From the NCBI GenBank assembly GCA_027886185.1, contig WOAB01000689.1:1178001-1242000 (forward strand): a DNA stretch of 64,000 bases, in the 5' to 3' direction. The notes beneath the pieces were generated by a model. It was not told the origin of the DNA. It was given only the letters and a program-made list of their open reading frames with translations, and did not search any database. This document shows, one piece after another, positions 54,941 through 64,000 of this stretch (position 1 is its first letter; every line of letters starts with the position of its first letter). The position numbers and the translations under genes were made by a program. This DNA comes from Rheum nobile. Its lineage: Eukaryota; Streptophyta; Magnoliopsida; Caryophyllales; Polygonaceae.

Positions 54941-56402
54941 TTTTTTGTGCTACAAATTGGTGCTGAAAGTTGTCTTTTGCTGCTGAATTTTTTTCTAGTT
55001 ATAATTGTGCTATTGCTAAATTCCCTCTTGTTGAATGTTAGATTGCTCGAACTTGAATGGAAAATTGGTTGTTGTTGCTCAAGTGGGGACATTAAAGTGC
55101 AGATTGCTTGAGCAATAGGCTTGCGACTAAGACATGTTGCAAATTGGTTCCAAGTAGCATCTTGGAGCAAATTAGTGGGGTTGCAAGGCTGCTGATTTTT
55201 TTTTTGAAATTGTGCAAGAGATTGTTGTTCCAGATTGTTGAAGTGGTGCCATGTTTTGTGGTTGATCCTGGTTGCTGATCTTGGAGGCAACTTTAGCATA
55301 ACACTAGTCCCAAGTGAAGACGTTGGAGTTGTGGAGGTGTAAATTTATTATTGTTGTTTGTTTGACTGTGGTGAAGACATTTTTGTTTCTCCATTTGGCA
55401 ACAAGATGACAATATGGTTATAATCCAGCAAATAAGAATTATATGTTCTCACCTCCTCCTCTGTTATTCTTCCTCCTAGATCTCTTCTTTCCCTTCTTTC
55501 TATCAATTTCCATTTTCATGATCATGATCCAACTTGGGAAATGAAAGAAAGAATACAATTACTTGACAATTTTTTTAAATATCATAAATATTCATTGTAT
55601 ATAATTTTTTAAATATCATAAATATGCATTCTTTAATTTAATAGATTAAATAAATATTTTAAATATGTAATTTAGTTTATAAAATTGAATAAGTGAGTTT
55701 TTTGTGAGCAAAATAAAAATTATAACACATTTAACAATCTAATCTACAACCCATTTAAAAATTTGTACTGCTTTAAAGGGAAAAAAAACATAAAAAATGA
55801 ATAAATTTGTTGAATTTAATACATGAATGTCTCATGCTCATCTAAAGATTTGAATTGTTGAATTTATTCTAGAAGATGCAAAGAAAGAACACAATTACTT
55901 GACAATTTTAGGCTAAAAAATAGTATTATATATAATTTTTTAAATATCATAAATATGTAATATTGTATTTAATCGATTAAATAAATATTTTAAATATATA
56001 GTTTAGTTTATAAAATCGAATAAGTGAATTTTGTGGAGTAAAATGAAAATTATAACACATTTTACAATCTAATCTACATCCCATTAAAAAATCTATACCC
56101 ATGCCCTTTTTGGTCATTTAACATCCAAGTTTTATAACTTCAACTTCCATAAGCTTTGTTTACCGAACACTCCATTTCATACTCCAACCCCTACTTCCAC
56201 TTCAACTCCAGCTTTCACTTCAACTCCTACTTCCACTTTCTTTCACTTTCACTCGATTTTACTCACTACTTACCGAACGGACCCAAATCGTTTCGCATTT
56301 TCTGTTTAAAAGCGAAGGTCTAAAGCCTGAAGGTACTTTTTAAATTGGAATATTTTCTTATATTTTTGTTATAAACAAACCTTTTGCTCGGCATATCCAG
56401 TT

Positions 56403-56545
56403 GAAATAGGCGATGGAGTTGAATGAGTAGCTGGATCTAAAGATGAAGTTGAATGATTAGCTGAAATAGGTGATGGAGCTGAATGAGTAGATGGATTTAA
56501 AGCTGGAGTTGAATGATTAGCTAAAGCTGGAGCTGAATGATTAGC
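56403..56545 (+). repeat. Minisatellite, GGAGTTGAATGATTAGCTGAAATAGGTGATGG type
   Basis: About six copies of GGAGCTGAATGANTAGMTG-like words (spacing alternates between ~30 and ~18 bp) lie within 140 bp, just beyond the right end of the TIR element. Confidence 0.65.
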
Positions 56546-57508
56546 TGAAATATTTAAAAAATATAGTTGGTGTTCGATATTACAAGTTGAAATGATAAAT
56601 GAAATTCAATTAAGCTTGTTAAGCTAAAACAGTTTTGGGGGTCACGTTAAAAAAATTGGTTGAATTAAGCTAGATTAATATACTATAATTTCCTTAAGCT
56701 AGATAGATATTTTTTTGCCGAACTCATAAAGTAGATTAAAATAATAACCAAGCTCCGTTAATATAAAAAAAGTTGACAAATCCTTAGATAATTTTTTTAT
56801 CACCATCAAAGCACTTCAAAGTTTTTTTGAAAATCATCCTCCAAAAAGCACCTCATAAGATCTTCTAGTCCATTATTATACCTTTTTATTTTTTATTGAC
56901 TTAAAAAATAAGAAACAATGGACTCCACAATAAAACAACAAAGGCTCTTTGTACACTACAAATTTTGTCTCCGTACACTACACTTTGAAACGTAGAATTT
57001 TTGCTTAAGCAAGATATTAGCGTTTCCGTGTAAATTGTACCTAGAAACTGAGTTTATGTACTAAAACGAAATGCATGTATTTTGCAAAATACATGCGTTT
57101 CAGTTTTTTTTTAAACGCAAGAATAATGCTTAAGCACGATTCCTGTGTTTCAAAAACATGAAAAATTTTCAAAAAATAAAAATAAAAATTTGAAACGCAC
57201 GATTCCTGCGTTTCCGTGTACATGATATTCGGGATTTTTTTTCTTTCAAATCAACAAAATAAATAACATATTTTTTTAAATATGCATTTGTCTCTAGTAA
57301 TAAACGTTATCAAGTAATCAAGATTACATGACAAAAAATTTGTTTGTATCATGAGGTTTCAATATACTTTTATTCATATACATTTTTCCACCAATTTGTT
57401 TAATATTAACTGTTTGTTATTATTATTCTCGAAAATCACATATAACTATGGTTATATCTTATAACTATAAGGATATAACCAAATTGGATATAACTATAAG
57501 GATATAAC

Positions 57509-58005
57509 CAGAGGCGGATCCAGGAGGGTCCTGGAGGGTCCAGTGACCCTCCTTCCCCTGGATCAAGTCATATACTAAAAAAATAAAATTTAAAAAATAT
57601 ATATAATAATGTTTTGTGTATATTACCAAAAAGAGCTATTAGCTCAATTGATTGTGGAATATGAGTTTAACCCAAAGGTTTGGGGTTCAAGTCCCCCATC
57701 TCCCATCTTTTGTAATTTTTTTAGATAAAATTTATAATGTAATTGAATTAATCTTATTTAAAATTTTCACAATATATTTGATACTAACATTTTCTAGGTA
57801 GTTCTCATTACTATTTGTCCAAAAATATTTTCAAAATTATAAATTAGTTTAAAATATTTTTTCAAAACATAACAATCTACCTGTTATATAAGATTTGTAA
57901 AAAAAATTATACAAATAGTAATGTAATTAATGCTAAACAATATTATATAATTTTTCATAGACAATTTTATGACCCCCCTTCGAAGAATTTCTGGATCCGC
58001 CACTG
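57509..58005. mobile_element. hAT-like MITE in the left arm of the fold-back element
   Basis: CAGAGGCGGATCCAGGA at the left and TCTGGATCCGCCACTG at the right form the inverted ends. The target duplication is GATATAAC (57501-57508) and GATATTAC (58006-58013), 7 of 8. It is absent from the right arm, which shows it came later than the fold-back. Confidence 0.83.
57635..57700 (+). other. tRNA-like segment (A and B boxes) inside the MITE
   Basis: TTAGCTCAATTGATTG (57639-57654) resembles a pol III A box and GGGGTTCAAGTCCCCC (57681-57696) a B box with its T-arm pairing, about 40 bases apart. No complete tRNA: acceptor and anticodon arms are missing. Possibly a SINE head or a tRNA-derived start of the MITE. 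Confidence 0.5.
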
Positions 58006-61000
58006 GATATTACCAAATTGAAAATAACTATACTATATAATCATAGTATATAACTATATAATATAACCATAGTATATAACTATATGATATAATATATGAT
58101 ATAACTATAGAATATAACCATATTGGATATAACTATAAGATATAATATATGATATAGCCATAATATATAATATATGATATAGCCATAATATATAACTATA
58201 AGATATAATCATAGTATATAACTATAGAATATAATATAGGATATAACAAAGTATATAACTATAGGATATAACGATATGATATAACCAAATTGGATATAAC
58301 TATACGATATAACCATAGTATAAATTATAGGATATACCCATAAGATATAACCAAATTGGATATAATTATACGATATAACCATAATATATAACTATAGGAT
58401 ATAACCATAGTATATAACTAAAGGATATAATCATAGGATATAACTATAGGATATAACCATAAGATATAACCAAATTGGATATAACTATAAGATATAACCA
58501 TAGTGTATAACTATAGGATATAACCATAGTATATAACTATATGATATAACTATAATATATAACCATAGTATATAACTATAGGATATAACAATAAGATATA
58601 ACCAAATTGGATATAACTATAAGATATAACCATAGTATATAAATATCCTATAACCATAGTATATAACTATAGGATATAACCATAAGATATAACCAAATTG
58701 GATATAACTATAAGATATAATCATAATATATAATTATATGATATAACGATATGATATAATCAAATTGGATATAACTATAAGATATAACCATATTATATAA
58801 CTATAGGATATAACCATAAGATATAATCAAATTGGATATAACTATAAGATATAATCATAATATATAATTATATGATATAATCAAATTGGATATAACTATA
58901 AGATATAACCATAGTATATAATTATAGGATATACCCATAAGATATAACCAAATTGGATATAACTAAATGATATAACCATAGTATATAACTATAGGATATA
59001 ACCATAAGATATAACCAAATTGGATATAACTATAAGATATAATCATAATATATAATTATATGATATAATCAAATTGGATATAACTATAAGATATAACCAT
59101 AGTATATAATTATAGGATATAACTATAAGATATAACCAAATTGGATATAACTAAATGATATAACCATAGTATATAACTATAGGATATAACCATAAGATAT
59201 AACCAAATTGGATATAACTATAAGATATAATCATAATATATAATTATATGATATAACGATATGATATAATCAAATTGGATATAACTATAAGATATAACTT
59301 ATGGTTATATCGTATAGTTATATCCTATGGTTATATCATTTAGTTATATACTATGGTTATATCCTATAGTTATATACTAGGGTTATATCTTATAGTTATA
59401 TACTATGGTTATATCTTATAGTTATATCCAATTTGGTTATATCATATCATTATATTTTATAGTTATATACTTTGGTTATATATTATAGTTATATCCTTTA
59501 GTTATATACTATGGTTATATCCTATAGTTATATACTATGGTTATATCTTATAGTTATATCAAATTTGGTTATATCTTATAGTTATATCCAATTTGGTTAT
59601 ATCCAATAGTTATATACTATGGTTATATATTATAGTTATATCCTTTAGTTGTATAATATGGTTATATCCTATAGTTATATACTATGGTTATATCTTATAG
59701 TTATATCCAATTTAATTATATCATATCGTTATATCATATAATTATATATTATGATTATATCTTATAGTTATATCCAATTTGGTTATATCTTATGGTTATA
59801 TCTTATGGTTATATCATATAGTTATATACTATGGTTATATCTTATAGTTATATCCAATTTGATTATATCATGTTGTTATATCATATAATTATATATTATG
59901 ATTATATCTTATAGTTATATCCAATTTGGTTATATCCTATAGTTATATACTATGGTTATATCTTATAGTTATATCTTATGGTTATATCCTATAGTTATAT
60001 CCTATGGTTATATCCTTTAGTTATATACTATGGTTATATCTTATGGTTATATCGTATAGTTATATCCAATTTGGTTATATCTTATGGGTATATCCTATAA
60101 TTATATACTATGGTTATTCGTATAGTTATATCCAATTTGGTTATATCCTATCGTTATATCCTATAGTTATATACATTGGTTATATCCTATATTATATTAT
60201 ATAGTTATATACTATGGTTATATCATATAGTTATATACTATGATTATATCTTATAGTTATATATTATGGCTATATCATATATTATATCTTATAGTTATAT
60301 TCAATTTGGTTATATTCTATAGTTATATCATATATTATATCATATAGTTATATACTATGGTTATATTATATAGTTATATACTATGATTATATAGTATAAT
60401 TATTTTCAATTTGGTCATATCCTTATAGTTATATCCAATTTGGTTATGTCCTTATAGTTATAAGATATAACCATAGTTATATGTGATTTTCGAGAATAAT
60501 AATAACAAACAGTTAATATCAAACAAATTGGTGGAGAAATGTACATGAATAAAAGTATATCGAAACCTCATGATACAAACAATTTTTTTGTCATGTAACC
60601 TTGATAACGTTTATTACTAGAGTCAAATGCATATTTATTTTGTTGATTTCATTTTTTTTTTCCGAATACCATTTACACGGAAACACAGGAATCATGCGTT
60701 TCAAAATTTTATTTTATTTTTTTTGAAAATTTTGATTTTTTTCCCCAAAATTTCCAAGTTTTTGAAACGCAGGAATCGTGCTTAAGCACTATTCTTGCGT
60801 TTCAAAAAAAAACTGAAACGCAGGTATTTTGCTTAAGTAAAATATCTGCGTTTCGTTCTAGTACATAAACTCAGTTTCTGGGTACAATTTACACGGAAAC
60901 ACTAGTATCTTGCTTAAGCAAAAATTCTGCGTTTCAAAATGTAGTGTACGAAGACAAAATTTGTAGTATACAAAGAAACTGCCTAAAACAAAAGCTTAAA

Positions 61001-61012
61001 AAAACAAAAGTT

Positions 61013-61740
61013 TGGCCGTCCCCTAGGGTTGCATCTTTTGCAGTCATTCTTGTGAATGCCTTAACCACTTACTCTTTCAGTCCCCACATAACATACAACA
61101 AATTCAACTAATCAACTTAAAGACCAAATGAAAATTTCAAAAATCATATGACTTACTACTAAAATAATATTCTACACGAGCCCCGTAATCAATTAAGGTA
61201 ACTTCTAGAGTGAGAATTGACTTAGAGCAAAAAGTAAGTGACTATATAGATCAAGGTAAATAATGGAACCAAACATAACTTCAAAAATACCTACCAAAAA
61301 ATGTAGTTAATAAAACCATTCATATCTGATTCCCCAATAACCAATTTTAAGATAGAATGTATTGGAATCCTAGCAGAGATAAACAATTTTCCATCAAATC
61401 AACAAACAATCTTACAATTAAACAATGAGATAATCACTCAGTTAATACTAAATGGATTTGGAAATTATATATCTTTTCCAAAGTAAAAAAATGTTATTTG
61501 GAAAATAAGAAGCAATAGACTCCCTATTAAAGCAAGGCTTGAAGTAAAATGTGTAACGATCCCCTAACATTGCATATTTTGCATTCATCCTTGTAAAGAC
61601 CTTAACCACCTACTCATTTAATGTCCACATAACATACGACAAATTCAGCTAATCAACTTAAAGACCAAATAAAATATCCAAAACCTAAACATCAACAAAC
61701 AAATATCATATGACTTACTACTAAAGTAATATTCTATATT
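61013..61740 (+). repeat. Direct duplication next to the fold-back element
   Basis: 61013-61175 (CCCTAGGGTTGCATCTTTTG ... TTACTACTAAAATAATATTC) and 61551-61740 (CCCCTAACATTGCATATTTT ... TTACTACTAAAGTAATATTC) are about 85 % alike. Upstream of the second copy, AATAAGAAGCAATAGACTCC at about 61503 matches AATAAGAAACAATGGACTCC at about 56907 on the other side of the fold-back. So the fold-back sits within the first copy. Confidence 0.7.
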
Positions 61741-62329
61741 CTGACCAAAACAAAGTAATATTCTATATTACATATATAAGGGTTGAATGATTTTTTTTTA
61801 TATAGGTTTGGAATTTAGGGTTAGAGTTAACAGGTTAAGGGTTTATTATATTTCATTAGGATTTAGGGTCAGGTTGACGTTTATCTCATTAGAATTTAGT
61901 GAAATAAACGTCATTCAACCCGAATCGAATAAGGTTCTACTAATTTATCTAAAAATCTAGAATTTTATTTTTATTTTTAAAAATAATCGATCATGACCAA
62001 ACCGAATATTATTTTCATGTGAACGGAAAACCGAACCGAATATAATCGGCGGGTTCGGTCCAAAAAACCGGAACCGATGAACAACTCGAATGAATATAGA
62101 ATTTACAAAGGGAAATAAATATAAATAATATAAATTTTTTAGCCTATCCAAAATAACTAATGATGGATAAGAGTAATATACGCATATATAAAAAATTATA
62201 ATATGAAAAAATAAATTCAAAATAATAATATAATAAAAAATAACTAATTTATACATAATTGTATTATGGTTATAATAGAGTTTGAAACAAAATTAAACAG
62301 TTAAGATTATATGATTAACATATTATAGT
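61741..62329. other. AT-rich intergenic DNA
   Basis: No gene. CCGAACCGAATATAATCGG / GGTTCGGTCC / CCGGAACCG around 62025-62085 looks like one end of a hAT-type MITE, but I found no partner end. Confidence 0.5.
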
Positions 62330-63391
62330 AGGGACGGTTCACGTGAGAACCATTATCTAGGAGAGAACTGAGAACACACATGTGGCATTCCCGCGCTCGC
62401 GCACACTTGTTCCCAGTGAACCCGAATGTTCACCATATTTGGTCGTAGATGTTCATCACGATATATAAACGATGTTTATCACCTTACAATGTTTATATGA
62501 AATTGATAATCTTTTATATACAATCAAGTGTAAAGTAAGTAAGAATATAGGTCTTTTCTTGGATGCATTTTGTGAAGCACATATAGGCATGAAGTGATGC
62601 ACATATACTCCTAAACAAGTGATGAACATATAGGCATGAAAATTGATAAACATATAGGCATAAGAGTGATGAACATATAAAAAAATGTGATGAACATGCA
62701 TGCATAAAACGATGAACATCTAGGTATAAAGGTGATGAACATCTGGACACGGAAGTGATGAACATGTAAGACATGTTCATAGCAAAAAGTGATGAACGTA
62801 TAGGAGAAAAACATCAAACATGCATGCATAAAAGTGGTACAAAAGTGAACATATGGGCATGCATGTATAAAAACATGTTCAAATCGAAAAGTAATGAACG
62901 TATAGGAGAAAAACAATGAACATGGATGTATAAAAGAATGATGAACATCTAGGTACAAAAGTGATGAACATTTGAATATGAAAGTGGTGAATATCTAAGG
63001 ACAAAAGTGATGAACATCAAAAATATGTTCACATCAAAAAGTGATGAACATCAAAAATATGTTCACATCAAAAAGTGATGAACATATATGAACGCGATGA
63101 ACATGCATTTATAAAAAACTGACGAACATCTTGGTACAAAAGTGATGAACATATAGACATGAAAGTGGTAACTAAAAGGACAAAAGCGATGAACATCAAA
63201 AATATGTTCACAAAGAGGCGCGTGCGGTTTTTTTCCAAAAAAATGCGTATAATACGACAAAATTTCGACACGACTGTTTTTTTGTCCTTTTGATGAAAGT
63301 CTAATTTGGGCCGCTCGTTTCTCGGGTCTGGATGACTATAAATTGTTCTTAGTTCTCTCCTAACTAATGGTTCTCATATGATTCATTCCCT
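62330..63391. mobile_element. Non-autonomous TIR element filled with GATGAACAT repeats
   Basis: Left end AGGGACGGTTCACGTGAGAA, then CCATTATCTAGGAGAGAACT. The right end is its inverse (AGTTCTCTCCTAACTAATGG, TTCTCATATGATTCATTCCC, T). About 48 bp of inverted repeat with roughly 75-80 % match. No target duplication is clear. The interior 62450-63215 is a diverged tandem repeat. Confidence 0.75.
62450..63215 (+). repeat. Diverged tandem repeat AAAAGTGATGAACATATAGGCAT
   Basis: About 25 copies of (A)GTGATGAACAT followed by ATAGGCATGA, CTAGGTACA or CAAAAATATGTTCACATC, with spacings of 20-45 bp. The short minus-strand frames with MFI/VHH words are by-products of this repeat. Confidence 0.8.
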
Positions 63392-63551
63392 AATTTTTTA
63401 TATAATTATACTTATGTTATAATTTATTTATATTGTCACTCATTGCATACATATTTCTACCGTAATTCACAATAATATATCTTTATAATTTTTTTTATCC
63501 AAATATGAGAGTGATAATCAAATTTTGTGCAAGACACGAATACTGAGCTAG

Positions 63552-64000
63552 TAGACCTGGGCATCTTCGGGCCCGGGCCGGATATGGTCTGAGCTTGACT
63601 TGAAAATTTTGTCCGTTTATCCGGGCCGGGCTGAGCCCGGGAATAGGGCTTGGACAACTGTCCAAGCCCGTCCGAATTCCCGGGCCCGGATAGCCCGCTG
63701 GGACCCGTATTCGGTTTTGTATATAATTTACATCTTATAATTCATGTCCATAATTAAAAAAATAACAAATTTTTTATAAGTCCAAATAATTTTTTCACCT
63801 TACAATAAAAAACATTAAATATCCAATATCAAAGTCTACACACATGTGAGAACGAGGGGTGAAGTGGAGTTTGTAACCTATAAAAATTTAGCTTTTATAT
63901 TACTTAGTTTAAGTTTTTTTTTAGGAGTAGTAATAATGTTATATTATATATAAAAATAATATTTATACATTATATAAATATTATTTATACATTATATACG
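63552..64000. mobile_element. hAT-like element, left end only, right end beyond the window
   Basis: TAGACCTGGGCATCTTCGGG followed by CCGGGCCGG words matches the style and ends of the MITE at 10663-11136 (TAAACCTGAGCAAAC, CCCGGCCCG). The candidate 8-bp left flank is TGAGCTAG (63544-63551). The rest to the window end is AT-rich. Confidence 0.6.

Larger units (their letters stand above)
53541..56287. mobile_element. Non-autonomous TIR element carrying host gene pieces (Pack-type)
   Basis: Ends AGGGCCCGTTCGGTTGGC (left) and CTTACCGAACGGACCC (right) are an imperfect inverted repeat. The subterminal regions also mirror each other: GTGTTCGG and many AAGTGGAAG/TTGAAG words at the left, and CCGAACACTCC with CTTCCACTTCAACTCC words at the right. 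The left flank is CATTA, the right flank AAATCG. I see no perfect target duplication, so superfamily (hAT or PIF/Harbinger) is open. It holds the glucanase fragment (53835-54018) and the coding-like block 54396-54940. 55300-56100 is AT-rich filler with a roughly repeated 300-bp segment (55560-55780 and 55880-56100). Confidence 0.65.
57425..60480. repeat. TATAAC array with a 188-bp higher-order unit, inverted at ~59300
   Basis: The base word is about 13 bp (GGATATAACCATA, GTATATAACTATA, AGATATAACCAAATTGGATA). In the left half a higher-order unit of 188 bp repeats almost exactly, starting at 58853, 59041 and 59229 with AATCATAATATATAATTATA. The right half is the reverse complement, less regular. 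Confidence 0.85.
56946..60976. mobile_element. Fold-back element: 4-kb inverted repeat with TATAAC-type arrays
   Basis: The outer ends TCTTTGTACACTACAAATTT and its inverted counterpart (AAATTTGTAGTATACAAAGA, ending 60976) begin unique arms of about 530 bp (56946-57480 and 60460-60976). The arms share GAAACGCAGGAATCGTGC-type and CTCGAAAATCACATATAAC sequence. Inside, the left arm is an array of ATAACCATAGTATATAACTA words and the right arm is the same array reversed. The switch is near 59300. The left arm also carries an inserted MITE. No coding capacity; short frames inside the array are by-products of the repeat. Confidence 0.82.

Noticed and set aside
57639..57696. tRNA gene
   Set aside because: A and B boxes are present but the acceptor and anticodon stems are not; kept only as a tRNA-like segment.
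60004..60204. Open frame in the fold-back right arm (VISYSYI-type repeats)
   Set aside because: It is the TATAAC array read as codons.
57425..60480. CRISPR-like array
   Set aside because: The repeats are contiguous without unique spacers, and the DNA is plant nuclear.
62450..63271. Several minus-strand frames of 65-115 codons with MFI and VHH words
   Set aside because: They are read-outs of the GATGAACAT tandem repeat in several frames at once, with no protein features.
63657..63720. GC-rich CCCGGGCC block as a CpG island or promoter
   Set aside because: It is the usual subterminal repeat of the hAT-like element that starts at 63552.

Overview
The window is nuclear DNA of a flowering plant, almost certainly a dicot: long AT-rich intergenic DNA, plant LTR-retrotransposon clades (Athila, Tekay/Del, CRM/Reina-like and copia), plant L1-type LINEs, hAT-like MITEs, and one spliced plant gene with GT-AG introns. 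I cannot name the species from sequence alone. Only two host genes are well supported: a three-exon FHA-domain gene of the Arabidopsis FHA2 type (48835-53182, +) and a small single-exon gene (12537-12881, +). Everything else recognised is mobile or repeated DNA.

Layout. 1-9656: an Athila-like LTR element cut by the left edge. Its 5' LTR holds a solo LTR (1099-2466). It has an Asp-tRNA primer site, an intact gag-protease gene, no pol, a second Athila-type ORF and a complete 3' LTR. 9657-9990: LINE fragment (-). 10286-11356: a hAT-like MITE with a second MITE inside it. 12537-12881: small gene. 14150-14740: TGTGCATTT-rich repeat. 15069-15603: MITE. 16060-17790: decayed copia pol (-). 17779-22290: a ~195 bp tandem duplication, one copy of which received a deleted Ty3/gypsy element (17935-22048).

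22827-48751 is a Russian-doll insertion. A 16-bp target duplication (22827-22842 and 48736-48751) brackets LINE-1 (+). LINE-1 is split first by a Tekay-type gypsy element (23847-36000, -), which itself holds a solo LTR (31916-33237), and then by a second LINE (39400-46219, -). Each level has its own target duplication. The outermost duplication contains the TATA box of the FHA gene, so the FHA core promoter is now about 26 kb from its former upstream DNA.

53541-56287: a non-autonomous TIR element carrying host-gene pieces, including a beta-1,3-glucanase N-terminus. 56946-60976: a 4-kb fold-back element whose arms are mostly TATAAC-type arrays, with an inserted MITE that contains tRNA-like A and B boxes. 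61013-61740: a direct duplication. 62330-63391: a TIR element filled with GATGAACAT repeats. 63552-end: start of another hAT-like element.

Three patterns stand out. Four different LTR elements each carry a cluster of their own short GC-rich palindromic word. The Tekay element has a ~310-codon ORF upstream of gag whose N-terminus looks N-myristoylated. A LINE has landed exactly on a host TATA box and duplicated it.
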